From contig DATLGO010000004.1 of the NCBI GenBank assembly GCA_035540375.1, positions 18,349 to 82,348 on the forward strand: a stretch of 64,000 nucleotides of DNA, in the 5' to 3' direction. A program made the position numbers and the translations under genes. This stretch comes from Candidatus Thermoplasmatota archaeon. Lineage in GTDB: Archaea; Thermoplasmatota; SW-10-69-26; JACQPN01; JAJPHT01. A model generated the notes under the pieces. The model made no database searches and was not told the DNA's origin. It saw nothing but the letters and a program-made list of their open reading frames with translations. Every line of letters starts with the position of its first letter. Position 1 is the stretch's first letter. Shown piece after piece: positions 54,785 through 63,704 of the stretch.

Positions 54785-55902
54785 TACCAACGCAGGAGGG
54801 CGCCGAGCCCGTCGATTTCGCGGAGGATCGGGTGGCCGCGCTTGACGAACTCGACCGACCCCTCGGTGCGGAGGACGCCCTCGATCGCCTCGTTCGCGAG
54901 ATCGACCTTCGTGCCCTCGGACCCGCATGCGCACCGTTCGCCCGGAGGGAAATAGCTCTGGTGGGTTTCGCACTTCCCGCCCGGGACCGTGTGGTCCTTC
55001 TCGACGACGAGGAGGTCCACGCGTCCGTCGCGCGCGGCCCGCGCCGTCTCGAGACCGCCGCCCGCCGTGAGGTCGCCGCGCGCGAAGGCGCCCGCGAGCA
55101 TGCGGACGGCTTCCGCGGAGGCCTCGGCCTCCTCGCGCCTTGCGAGATCCATGAAGCGCTTGAGAAGCACGTCGTCGGCGGTCGCGCCCTTGAAGTCCAC
55201 GTCCTCGACCGCAAGGAGGCCTTCGCGCGCCTTCGCGCCGAGATGGTCGACGAACTGCCGCTTGGCCTGGCCGGGTCCCGCGACGAACACCCGGCTTGCC
55301 TCGCCGCCCTCGACGAGGCGGTCGACGTGGCCCGCGATCTCGGCGTAGAATTTCTCGACGCGCCCCTGCCGGTGGCGCTGGTAGCGCATCTGGCTCATGC
55401 CGCCCTTCTTGTGGCGGCCGATGAGCGACATCCTCGAACGCCCCGCGAGGTCCGGGATGCCCTCGTCCACGAGGTAGACGACGCCGTGCTCGCCGTCGAT
55501 GAGCACGAGGACGAACGCTTCGTGCTCGTCCACGTGCCGCGCGAGGGGGCGCACGTAGGGGCTCGAGTCGAGGACGACGCGATTCTCGACCGGGGCCGCG
55601 AGCGCGAACGCGCGCCCGAAGCCGTGCGCGGGAGACGCGAACGCGGCGACGCCCCGCGCGCCGGCCGCGGAGGCGGTCTTTTTCGCGAGGCGCGCGGCTT
55701 CGGCGAGCGCGCGGTCGAAGGCCTCGACGTCGCCTTCGCCCTCCGCGAGCGCGGCGCGCACCTCGCGGGCTCGGCGCTCGACGGCCGCGTCGCGGCGGTC
55801 GTCGGTGAGGTCGAGGTAGAGGCTCACGAACGTGTCCCGGCTTTCGGGATCGTAGGCCGCGACGAGGGCTTCGAAATCCACCTTCGCGAGCGAGGGGGGC
55901 AT
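54784..55902 (-). CDS. aRF1/Vms1-type release-factor homologue
   Basis: 372 residues from ATG 55902 (GTG 55911 is an alternative). N-terminal part about 1-110 (RDTFVSLYLDLTDD). The central domain (about 130-270) contains GRHKKGGMSQMRYQRHRQGR followed by KFYAEIAGHVDRL, the position of the GGQ loop of aRF1. Here it is GGM followed by SQ, as in Vms1/ANKZF1-type (VLRF1) domains that cleave peptidyl-tRNA on stalled ribosomes. The C-terminal part has a zinc-binding pattern (KCETHQSYFPPGERCACG) and ends ILREIDGLGALLRW, like aRF1. Probably ribosome rescue or quality control rather than stop-codon decoding (inference). Confidence 0.83.
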   Translation of the reverse strand: MPPSLAKVDFEALVAAYDPESRDTFVSLYLDLTDDRRDAAVERRAREVRAALAEGEGDVEAFDRALAEAARLAKKTASAAGARGVAAFASPAHGFGRAFALAAPVENRVVLDSSPYVRPLARHVDEHEAFVLVLIDGEHGVVYLVDEGIPDLAGRSRMSLIGRHKKGGMSQMRYQRHRQGRVEKFYAEIAGHVDRLVEGGEASRVFVAGPGQAKRQFVDHLGAKAREGLLAVEDVDFKGATADDVLLKRFMDLARREEAEASAEAVRMLAGAFARGDLTAGGGLETARAARDGRVDLLVVEKDHTVPGGKCETHQSYFPPGERCACGSEGTKVDLANEAIEGVLRTEGSVEFVKRGHPILREIDGLGALLRW

Positions 55903-55940
55903 CCCGCTCACATGCTTCGGACCCTTCTTGAACCCGCCCC

Positions 55941-56555
55941 TCAAGCGGGGCGACGCGCGTCCCACTCGGCGAGGCGGCGGCGGTAGAACCCTTCGGGCTC
56001 GCCCGGCCGCGGGACGGGCTTCGCAAGACGCCAGAGCCGCATGGCTTCGCTCTCGGCCGCCTCGGCCTCGGCCTCGGTGGCGGCGGCCGCCGCCTCGGCG
56101 GCGTCCGACCCGAGCGGCTTCCACGCGGCAAGGATGATCGCGACCGCCTCGGCGTCCGGGCCCCACACGGAAAAGTCGGCGCCCTCGTCCTTGAACTGGA
56201 CGAAGGCCTGGACGCCCTCCTTCGCGTAGCGGCCCTTGCCGGGGCCCAGGTACTGCCACTTCATCCCGAGCGCCTTGAAGGGCGCCTTGATCTCGTTCTT
56301 GTTCGCCTCGTACACGTCGAGCGCGAAGAGGCGGCGGTGGTGGTTCTGCTTGCCCGGGGCCTTCTCGGCGGGTTTCCCGGGCGCCTCGGCGATGCGCGGC
56401 TTCGCGCGCGTCGGCTTCGCGGCCTTCGCGGCGCGCTCCGCGCTTGCGGGCTTCGACGCGGCCTTCGCGCGCGTCCGTGTCGGCTTCGCCGCCGCGGCCT
56501 TCGCGCGGGGCCGGGTCGGCTCCTTCGGCGCGGGCTTCGCGCGCTTGACGGGCAC
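55941..56555 (-). CDS. Basic H1-like-tailed protein with C-terminal globular domain
   Basis: 204 residues from GTG 56555. Residues 1-70 are almost only Lys, Arg, Ala, Pro and Thr (AKAAAAKPTRTRAKAASKPA), like the tails of eukaryotic H1 or bacterial H1-like proteins, so nucleic-acid binding is likely. Residues about 70-145 form an aromatic-containing domain (RRLFALDVYEANKNEIKAPF, GMKWQYLGPGKGRYAKEGVQ, FSVWGPDAEAVAIILAAW) I do not recognise. An Ala/Glu helix and basic tail follow. It lies just upstream of the release-factor-like gene (38-base gap), so co-transcription is possible. Confidence 0.75.
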   Translation of the reverse strand: MPVKRAKPAPKEPTRPRAKAAAAKPTRTRAKAASKPASAERAAKAAKPTRAKPRIAEAPGKPAEKAPGKQNHHRRLFALDVYEANKNEIKAPFKALGMKWQYLGPGKGRYAKEGVQAFVQFKDEGADFSVWGPDAEAVAIILAAWKPLGSDAAEAAAAATEAEAEAAESEAMRLWRLAKPVPRPGEPEGFYRRRLAEWDARRPA

Positions 56556-56595
56556 GCGCCGTCAAGCGCGGGCCGCGGGAAAAATGCGACGGCGC

Positions 56596-57402
56596 TCAGA
56601 CGTCGATCCTGAAGAGCCGCGCCGCCGTCTTCCAGCGGATGGCCTCCATCGTCTCCTCGGGGAGCTTGAGGGCTTCGAGGAACTTGATGTAGGGGCCCAT
56701 CTTCACGAGCGGCCAGTCGCTTCCATAGAGGAGCTGACGTCCCGGGTCGCCCATGAAGAGGATCATCTCCTTGAGCTCCGCGATCATGTGCCGCTCGAAG
56801 TCGTTCGAGAACTCGCCGAGGACGAGGCCCGAGATGTCCGCGTAAACGTTGTCGTTCTTGTAGAGCACCTCGGCCGTGTCCTTGAACCACGGGTTCCCCA
56901 GGTGGCACATGATGAAGTTCACGTCGGGATAATCCACGGCGACGTCGTCGACGAGAAGCGGGTGGGCGTGGCGCAGCTTCGCGCGCTTGCTGTACGTGTC
57001 GCCCGTGTGGATCATCACCGGGACCTTGTGCTTCGCGGCGAGGCGGAACACCGACTCGAGCGACGGATCCGTGATGCCGTAGGGTTCGTACCCGGGGTAG
57101 AGCTTGATGCCCTTCACGCGGCCCTCCCGGATGCGGCCCTCGAGCGCGTAGAGATCGGTGCGATTCTCCTCGCTGCGCCAGCGCAGGCCTTCGACGAGCG
57201 TGATGCGCGGGCTCTCCTCCGCGACGTCGAGGATCTCCTCGACGCTCGGCCGGTCCACGTCGTGCTTGTACGACGTGATGACCACCGCGTGGTCGACCCG
57301 CCATTCGTCCATCTTCGCAAAGAGCGAGCGGAGATTCTCGATCGTGGGCTGGCGGGATTCCTCGTGGTAGTTGTTGAGGTGGACGTGGGCGTCGATCAGC
57401 AC
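56596..57402 (-). CDS. Metal-dependent amidohydrolase (TIM barrel)
   Basis: 268 residues from GTG 57402, at leaderless distance from TATA-like TGTTAAGG (57425-57434); the longer upstream frame is not protein-like and overlaps the helicase promoter. Amidohydrolase-2 motifs: metal site VLIDAHVHL, GIKLYPGYEP, VMIHTGDTY, MCHLGNPW and the catalytic Asp in LLYGSDWPL. The family hydrolyses or decarboxylates small carboxylates and lactones. Substrate unknown. It diverges from the DEAD-box helicase. Confidence 0.88.
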   Translation of the reverse strand: MLIDAHVHLNNYHEESRQPTIENLRSLFAKMDEWRVDHAVVITSYKHDVDRPSVEEILDVAEESPRITLVEGLRWRSEENRTDLYALEGRIREGRVKGIKLYPGYEPYGITDPSLESVFRLAAKHKVPVMIHTGDTYSKRAKLRHAHPLLVDDVAVDYPDVNFIMCHLGNPWFKDTAEVLYKNDNVYADISGLVLGEFSNDFERHMIAELKEMILFMGDPGRQLLYGSDWPLVKMGPYIKFLEALKLPEETMEAIRWKTAARLFRIDV

Positions 57403-57510
57403 GGGGACAACGAGGGCCCGAGGCCCCTTAACAGTACGCCGCGCGCGACCGACATCCTTGACACCGGTTTCGGCTCCGCAGGCGTTGTCGCCCACCGGCC
57501 GGTAGGGCCG

Positions 57511-57644
57511 AATGTTAAATAGCAAGGGCGCCTCCTCCCGCACGGAGCGATCGCCGCGCGGTCCCGTCGCCGCGCCGGAACTCTTTCCAATCGGTCGCTC
57601 CCGCACTTCCCGCGCCGGACGGAGCGCAGGGAAACCTGATCACC
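57511..57644 (+). promoter_or_regulatory. Promoter and long leader of DEAD-box helicase
   Basis: TATA-like AATGTTAAAT at 57511-57520 predicts a start near 57543 and an untranslated leader of about 100 bases before ATG 57645. Most cytosolic genes of this window are leaderless, so the leader stands out. No perfect Shine-Dalgarno precedes the ATG. Confidence 0.45.
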
Positions 57645-58937
<1,293 letters not shown>

Positions 58938-58938
58938 A

Positions 58939-59418
58939 TCAGTATTCCATCTCGTCGGTCTTGAGGAACGCGAGGTTCGCGAGCGCGACCTCCGCGCTCA
59001 TCCGGACGTCGAGGTTCTCGTCCTCGCGGCGGGCGCGCTCGAGGCTCGGGACGACCGCGTCCGTGCCGAGGTTCCCCATCGCCTCGGCGGACTCGTGCCG
59101 GACCATGTAATCCCGGTCCTCGAAGAGCGCGCGCTCGAGGTAGGGGAGCGACGCCGGGTCCTGGAGCTGGCCGAGGACGTACGCGCACTCGTGGCGCAGG
59201 AGCGCGGAGTCGTGGACGGCGAGGAGCGAGCGTCCGATCGCGTGCGTCGCCTCCTCGGTGCCGAGGCCGCGCAGCGCGAAGATGGCGCGCATGCGCGTGA
59301 ACATCGGCTGCGTCGTGTCGAGGAGCGTCGCCTCGATGGTCTTGATGTCGCGCTCGCTCAGGGCGGGGGCGGGGTCGACCGTCTCGAAGACGCGGGGCTC
59401 GGCGGGCTCCTGGGGCAT
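58939..59418 (-). CDS. HEAT-repeat protein resembling one half of deoxyhypusine hydroxylase
   Basis: 159 residues from ATG 59418 (leaderless spacing from CTTGATGAAG). Four HEAT-like repeats include RMRAIFALRGLGTEEATHAI, DSALLRHECAYVLGQLQDPA and DYMVRHESAEAMGNLG. Eukaryotic DOHH has the same succession (R.RALF.LR.LGG, DSALLKHELAYCLGQMQD, EPMVRHEAGEALGAIG), where the His-Glu pairs bind its diiron centre. DOHH has two such halves; here there is one, with two His-Glu pairs, so a dimer could rebuild the site (inference). The alternative is a phycobilin-lyase-like HEAT protein without catalysis. Confidence 0.82.
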   Translation of the reverse strand: MPQEPAEPRVFETVDPAPALSERDIKTIEATLLDTTQPMFTRMRAIFALRGLGTEEATHAIGRSLLAVHDSALLRHECAYVLGQLQDPASLPYLERALFEDRDYMVRHESAEAMGNLGTDAVVPSLERARREDENLDVRMSAEVALANLAFLKTDEMEY

Positions 59419-59444
59419 GGCCTCTCGTATTCCAGGGGGCTTCA

Positions 59445-60791
59445 TCAAGGTTGCGAGCCGCCGGCGTCCAGCCGCTCGAGCAGCGCCCGCGCGACCGCGT
59501 GGTCCGGGTCTTCCGCAAGGGCGCGCCGGAGCGCGTCGCGCGCCCCCGCGCGATCGCCGAGCGCCCACCGCGCGCGTCCGAGGTTCGTCCACGGGAAGGC
59601 GCGCGAGGTCGAGCGCTCGGCGCGCGTCGCCCGCTCGAGCCACGGGATCGCCTCGCGCGGCCGCCCGACCTCGATGAGGTAGGCGCCGAGGTCGTTCATG
59701 GGGTTCCCGAACCCCGGATCGACCGCGTGCGCGCGGCGGCACGCCGCGATCGCCTCGTCGAAGCGGCCCGAGAAGCTGAGGGCCCACCCGAGGAACGTCC
59801 AGGCCTCCGCGCTCGGGGCCGCTTCGAGGCTCGCGCGGTAGGCGTCCTCGGCCGCCTCGACGTCGCCTGCGACCTGGAGCACGTAGGCGAGATGGAAGCA
59901 CGTGCGCGCCGACGCCCACGCATCGGCGGTCGCGCCGTCGGTCGGCCCCGGCGTCGACGTTCCCTTCGCGGCGCCTTCCGCGGACCGCGCCGGCGACCAG
60001 GTTCCGTCGACGGCGCGCTTGAGCGCGAGCTCCTCGACGGTGCGCGCCTTCCTCGTCCAGGCGCTCTCGAGCGCGCTTTCGAGCGCGAGAAGCCGGCCGG
60101 CGTCCCACGCTCCGCCCGCAAGGAACGGCTTCGGCTCGCCCATGGGTTCGGGAACGGGCGCGAGCCCCTCGAGGAAAAGCTCGGCCGTCGCCCCGCCTTC
60201 GCGCACGACGCGCATCCAGCGCCGCGCGCCGTCGACGACCTGCGGCGCGAGGAGCGCGCCCCCCTCCGCAAGCGACGCGACGGCGGCCGCGGGCGGCGCG
60301 GGCGACTCGTGCAGGAACAAAATCCGCTCCCACCGCGCGTCCGACGCGCTTCCCGCGACCACCTCGACGGGGAACCCGGCGCTTGCGAGGTTCGCCCGCG
60401 CGACGCTCGCGAGCGCCCCGTCGCGCTCCGCGAGCGTCACCCGGCCCTCGCGTCCGACGAGCGTCGCGAGCACGGCCGCGGCGTAGCCCGTGTCGGGGCC
60501 GACGACGAGGACGCGGTGACCGCGGCGGGCGTCGAGCGCCGCGAAGGCGAGCGCGAGCGCGCGGGGGGAAGGCCCGACCGGCGTCGGGAGGGTCGGAAGG
60601 ATGGGCATCGGGACGTCGAGGCCGCGCACCATCGCGAAGCGGTCGGGCACGAAGACGGCCCGATCGACCGCGCGGAAGGCTTCGGCGAGGGGGCCTTCGA
60701 GGAAGCCCCGCTCGGCGAGGCGCGCGAGGACGCGGTCCACGGCCTCGCACCCGCGGGAGGTCGTTTGACGTTTTGCCCCACGGACGGGCAA
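59445..60791 (-). CDS. PIMT-like methyltransferase fold fused to TPR repeats
   Basis: 448 residues from TTG 60791; GTG 60740 is an alternative. Residues about 20-220 follow the protein-L-isoaspartate methyltransferase layout: LAERGFLEGPLAEAFRAVDR, AVFVPDRF, HRVLVVGPDTGYAAAVLATL (SAM motif I region) and EGGALLAPQV. The GQTIS catalytic block is replaced by MPILPTLPTPVGPSP and motif I lacks its usual glycine pattern, so isoaspartate repair is doubtful. Residues about 290-445 are TPR repeats (AEDAYRASLEAAPSAEAWTF, DEAIAACRRAHAVDPGFGNP). Such fusions suggest a protein-interaction role. It is divergent from the zinc-ribbon gene. Confidence 0.8.
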   Translation of the reverse strand: MPVRGAKRQTTSRGCEAVDRVLARLAERGFLEGPLAEAFRAVDRAVFVPDRFAMVRGLDVPMPILPTLPTPVGPSPRALALAFAALDARRGHRVLVVGPDTGYAAAVLATLVGREGRVTLAERDGALASVARANLASAGFPVEVVAGSASDARWERILFLHESPAPPAAAVASLAEGGALLAPQVVDGARRWMRVVREGGATAELFLEGLAPVPEPMGEPKPFLAGGAWDAGRLLALESALESAWTRKARTVEELALKRAVDGTWSPARSAEGAAKGTSTPGPTDGATADAWASARTCFHLAYVLQVAGDVEAAEDAYRASLEAAPSAEAWTFLGWALSFSGRFDEAIAACRRAHAVDPGFGNPMNDLGAYLIEVGRPREAIPWLERATRAERSTSRAFPWTNLGRARWALGDRAGARDALRRALAEDPDHAVARALLERLDAGGSQP

Positions 60792-60802
60792 GCTTCAAGT
60801 CG
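60791..60802. promoter_or_regulatory. TATA-like element of divergent pair
   Basis: AGCTTCAAGT lies about 28 bases before ATG 60825 on the plus strand, fitting leaderless transcription. Its reverse complement (ACTTGAAGCT) may serve the minus-strand PIMT-TPR gene, which would favour its downstream GTG start. Confidence 0.4.
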
Positions 60803-60824
60803 TGGGCGCGCCTGGGACGCCCGG

Positions 60825-61307
60825 ATGGCGGCATGCGCGTCGTGCGGGCAGGGCCTCGAAGGCTGGATGAGCTTCTGCCCCGCCTGCGGGGCGCGCGCGA
60901 AGCCTTCGCCCGCCCCGTCCCCCGTCTTCCTCGAGGACGTCATCGCGGCCTGCGTCCAGTGCGGCGCCGAGCACCCGTACGGGAAGCTCGTGCGGTGCAG
61001 CGTGTGCCACGAGCGCTCGTGCTCGGGCTGCAGCGCCGCCTGCCGCGTCTGCGGCGAAACTTCGTGCCTCGCGGACGTTCTCGACTGCTCGGAATGCGGG
61101 AAGCCGGGCTGCGCCGCGTGCTACCTCCGGTGCGAATCGTGCGGCACGCGGGCGATGTGCCCGGACGACGACGCGGGGTGCTCCGATTGCGGCCTCGCGA
61201 CGTGCGGTCCCTGCATGAAGCACTGCGGCAAGTGCGACCTCGACGTGTGCGAGGTGTGCCTCGACGAGGCGCACGAGGAAGCGAAGGGCAGCAAGCGTCG
61301 GCGCTGA
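60825..61307 (+). CDS. Cysteine-rich multi-zinc-ribbon protein
   Basis: 160 residues with over 30 Cys arranged mostly as CxxC pairs: ACASCGQGLEG...FCPACGA, ACVQCGAEHP, CSVCHERSCSGCSAACRVCG, CSECGKPGCAACYLRCESCG, CSDCGLATCGPCMKHCGKCD. The first ribbon resembles the N-terminal double zinc ribbon of many archaeal proteins; the rest resemble B-box/RING-like treble clefs. Zinc binding is near certain; partners (nucleic acid or protein) are not evident. The C-terminus is basic (KGSKRRR). Leaderless; converges with the KGG-repeat gene 10 bases away. Confidence 0.82.
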   Translation: MAACASCGQGLEGWMSFCPACGARAKPSPAPSPVFLEDVIAACVQCGAEHPYGKLVRCSVCHERSCSGCSAACRVCGETSCLADVLDCSECGKPGCAACYLRCESCGTRAMCPDDDAGCSDCGLATCGPCMKHCGKCDLDVCEVCLDEAHEEAKGSKRRR

Positions 61308-61317
61308 CGATCGGCCC

Positions 61318-61824
61318 TCAGGGCGTGTCGCCGCCGGTCGCGGCTTCCTCGCCCGTCGCGCGCAGCGTCTTCGCGCGGCCCGAAAGGCCGTTGCCGCCCG
61401 CGCCCTCCGGGACCGGCTCGTCGCCGCGCAGGCGCGACTCGCCGCCCTTGCGGCCGATCTCGGCCATGTGGTCGCGGTTGCGGCTCACGCGCTCCCCGCC
61501 CTTGCGGCCGATCTCGCTGTAGAACTCGGGTCCGTACTTGCTGCGGACGGCTTCGCCGCCCTTGTGGCCGATCGCGGCCATGTGCTCGCGGTTGCCCGAG
61601 ACGGCCTCGCCCCCGCGGCGCCCGATCGCGGACATGTGGTCGCGGTTGTTCGCGACCGCCTTGCCGCCGCGGCGTCCGATCTCGGCCATGTGGGCGCGGT
61701 TCTGGCTCACCTTCAGGCCGCCCTTGCGGCCCGCGGCGCGGAGGACCTCGGGGTCGACGCGGCGCCCCGTCGTCGACTGGGTGGTCTCGGCGGACTCGTC
61801 GGTCTCGTGGTCGGGCTTCGACAT
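61318..61824 (-). CDS. KGG-repeat stress-associated hydrophilin
   Basis: 168 residues, highly hydrophilic, with six roughly 18-residue repeats of the form GRKGG..V..NR.HMAEI (RRGGKAVANNRDHMSAIG, RRGGEAVSGNREHMAAIG, RKGGERVSRNRDHMAEIG). This is the KGG repeat of general-stress proteins such as GsiB and con-10, induced by desiccation, salt or starvation and thought to protect by being disordered. The DNA repeats are about 54 bases and in frame, so they are coding, not CRISPR. Ends are Gly/Glu-rich linkers. Confidence 0.88.
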   Translation of the reverse strand: MSKPDHETDESAETTQSTTGRRVDPEVLRAAGRKGGLKVSQNRAHMAEIGRRGGKAVANNRDHMSAIGRRGGEAVSGNREHMAAIGHKGGEAVRSKYGPEFYSEIGRKGGERVSRNRDHMAEIGRKGGESRLRGDEPVPEGAGGNGLSGRAKTLRATGEEAATGGDTP

Positions 61825-61935
61825 GGCCCGCCCGTCCCGGCCGGGCGTCAAGGGGGTTGTGGATCGGGACTCGGAGAACAATCTTCCAGCCTGGGCCTGG
61901 GAAACGTCTTAGCGCCGATCCGCGTTCGCCCGCCC

Positions 61936-62268
61936 GTGACCGCGCCCGCGCGACGCCGCAGCAATCCGCCGCCGGCCCCGACCTGGGGCGGGGTGATGTT
62001 CCTTCTCGCCCTCCTCGCGGCGCTTCCCCAGGCCATCCTCCTCGTCCTCGGGCCCCTCGCGGGATGGCGTCCCGCCGACCTCCCGCTCATCCGCATCTGG
62101 CTCATCTTCCTCACGCCGTTCTTCTGCTTCGGGGCCCTCGCGCTCAAGGTGCGCAAGCCCACCCCGACGGGCCCGGCGGCGACCGCGGGCTACCGCCTCG
62201 CGACCATCGCGCTTGCGATCTGGGTCGTGTACGTCGCCGCCGTGCTCATCCGCAACGAAGGCTTCTGA
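61936..62268 (+). CDS. Small membrane protein with three predicted helices
   Basis: 110 residues from GTG 61936, about 27 bases after TATA-like GTCTTAGC. Hydrophobic segments at about 18-40 (GVMFLLALLAALPQAILLVL), 50-70 (IRIWLIFLTPFFCFGALAL) and 84-105 (YRLATIALAIWVVYVAAVLI). Pro-rich N-terminus. I recognise no family. It converges with the DUF1614 gene three bases away. Confidence 0.65.
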   Translation: MTAPARRRSNPPPAPTWGGVMFLLALLAALPQAILLVLGPLAGWRPADLPLIRIWLIFLTPFFCFGALALKVRKPTPTGPAATAGYRLATIALAIWVVYVAAVLIRNEGF

Positions 62269-62271
62269 GGC

Positions 62272-62979
62272 TCACGTCCCGGACGCGTCGCGACCGGACA
62301 CGGTGCGGGCGAATCGCGCGCCCGCGACCGCGATCGCCGGGAGGAGCACCGCGAGCACGGCCACGATGAAGATGCCGTCGAGCACGCCCGCGCCGCCGAG
62401 CACGATGCGATGGGGCGTCCCGTCGTACAGGAGCTCCGAGAGGTGAAGGCCGTCGGCGCCGAGGAACACGCCCCAGGCGCCCGCGGTGAAGGCGAGCGGG
62501 CCGCCGTTCGAGGGCTTCCTCAGCGACAGGACGATGCCCGCGAGGCCCGCAACGATCGCGGGCACGCGGTAGTAGAGAAGCACGCCTTCGCTCGGGATCG
62601 CGTACGAGGAGAGGTACGAGACGCCGCCCACCACGACGATCGCGAGGAGCGCCCGCATCGCGGGCGCGCGGCCCGCGATCATCACCTTGAGGCCGATGAC
62701 GAGCGGGATCACGCAACCCGCGACGTTCATCGCGAGGTACGCGTCGCCGATGCGCGCGAACCCGATCTCGGTTCCCGCAAGAAGCGGCGCCGCCGCGAAG
62801 ACGAGCAGCGCCTCGCCGCGCGTGAATCCGATGCGCGCGAGGGCCGGCCGGGCGAGAAGGATGATGATGAAGACGGACGCGAGGAGGAGCGCGAAGGGTT
62901 CGGGACCGAGGAGCAGCGCGGGCGCGTCCGCCCGTATCGTGACGTCCCAGGTGCCGCCGGGCGGAAGGATGTCCCACAC
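62272..62979 (-). CDS. DUF1614-family membrane protein
   Basis: 235 residues from GTG 62979 with about seven hydrophobic segments. ALLVFAAAPLLAGTEIGFARIG and MNVAGCVIPLVIGLKV are followed by the DUF1614 hallmark VLGGAGVLDGIFIVAVLAVLL near the C-terminus. DUF1614 proteins occur in many archaea and anaerobic bacteria; function is not established, though conserved polar residues in the membrane suggest transport or sensing. Full length. The next gene on the other strand begins 27 bases upstream (divergent). Confidence 0.82.
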   Translation of the reverse strand: MWDILPPGGTWDVTIRADAPALLLGPEPFALLLASVFIIILLARPALARIGFTRGEALLVFAAAPLLAGTEIGFARIGDAYLAMNVAGCVIPLVIGLKVMIAGRAPAMRALLAIVVVGGVSYLSSYAIPSEGVLLYYRVPAIVAGLAGIVLSLRKPSNGGPLAFTAGAWGVFLGADGLHLSELLYDGTPHRIVLGGAGVLDGIFIVAVLAVLLPAIAVAGARFARTVSGRDASGT

Positions 62980-63006
62980 GCCATCGACCTTGCGGACGGA
63001 GTGTGC

Positions 63007-63264
63007 ATGAGGGGGACGCCGGGCCCGGCGGGGCGACTCGCGAAGGACCCCCGCGAGGGGTTCGAAAACGTGAAGGCGGGGACGCGCCTTCGCGATCGCG
63101 TGAGCGGTTCCCGGCGAAGCCTCGCGGCGCGCGACGCGAAGCGGCGCGATCCCCGTCGCGCCGACCGCCGTCGCAAGATCCTCGTCTGGTTCATGGTGAG
63201 CATGCTGCTCTTCAGCGTCCTCGTCGCCATGGCCGAGTTCTTCATCGCGCCCTCGGGCGCCTGA
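63007..63264 (+). CDS. Short single-pass membrane protein
   Basis: 85 residues from ATG 63007 (GTG 63073 is an alternative). A very basic N-terminal part (RRSLAARDAKRRDPRRADRR) precedes one membrane helix (ILVWFMVSMLLFSVLVAMAEFF). By the positive-inside rule the N-terminus is cytoplasmic. No family recognised. Start uncertain. Confidence 0.5.
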   Translation: MRGTPGPAGRLAKDPREGFENVKAGTRLRDRVSGSRRSLAARDAKRRDPRRADRRRKILVWFMVSMLLFSVLVAMAEFFIAPSGA

Positions 63265-63317
63265 GAAGGCTTCATGGCGGGGGCCCGCCTTGGGGGGTTC
63301 GGGCCCCGTGCTGATTC

Positions 63318-63664
63318 AGTTATAAGCCGACGCCGTCGCTCACCCAGCGGCGGCGGATGATGACACTTTTCGAGGCTGAGGGCCCCTTGCTCGACCAGCC
63401 CGGGCGCTCGCGAACCTTCATCATCGGGGAGGCGTCATGGCGCCCCGCGGCGCGGTGACCGGGGATCAACCAAGGAGGGCCTCCCCCGATGATCGTTTCA
63501 TTCTAGAGAGCGCCGCCACGGATTCCCGAGCGGAGCGGATGAGAAGAAGCGACGCTCGGCCCTGTGTTGTTGTCCTCACGCCCGGATGTTCTGAGGATCC
63601 GGATCGGGGGAAGCGAACTCATCATCGCGTCGCAGGCGGCTGAAGCAGGTCCTTACTCATGAAC
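63318..63664 (+). ncRNA. Candidate structured RNA (unidentified)
   Basis: No convincing coding frame. A clear TATA box (TTATAA, 63321-63326) predicts a transcript start near 63350. Right after it comes TGATGA (63359-63364), 12 bases, then CTGA (63377-63380), the exact spacing of a box C/D half-guide. A near-perfect inverted repeat (ATCATCGGGGAGGC, 63418-63431, with GCCTCCCCCGATGAT, 63478-63492) follows. I could not match it to SRP RNA or RNase P RNA. Confidence 0.4.
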
Positions 63665-63667
63665 CCG

Positions 63668-63700
63668 CGCCGGGCGCGACCGTCCGGTCACGCCCGGGCG
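63668..63700 (-). terminator. Strong hairpin downstream of the right-edge gene
   Basis: GC-rich inverted repeat (CGCCGGGCGCGACCG ... CGGTCACGCCCGGGCG) with a TC loop, directly after the minus-strand stop at 63705. May end transcription or mark the 3' end of the candidate RNA on the plus strand. Confidence 0.4.
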
Positions 63701-63704
63701 CTTC

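Noticed and set aside
61440..61740. Regular repeats of about 54 bases suggesting CRISPR
   Set aside because: The repeats are in frame, encode KGG motifs and lack unique spacers.
63437..63643. Plus-strand 68-residue open frame in the candidate RNA
   Set aside because: No domain, poor coding character, and it spans the inverted repeat.
63350..63664. SRP RNA or RNase P RNA
   Set aside because: The conserved helix 8 sequence of SRP RNA and the conserved core blocks of RNase P RNA were not found.
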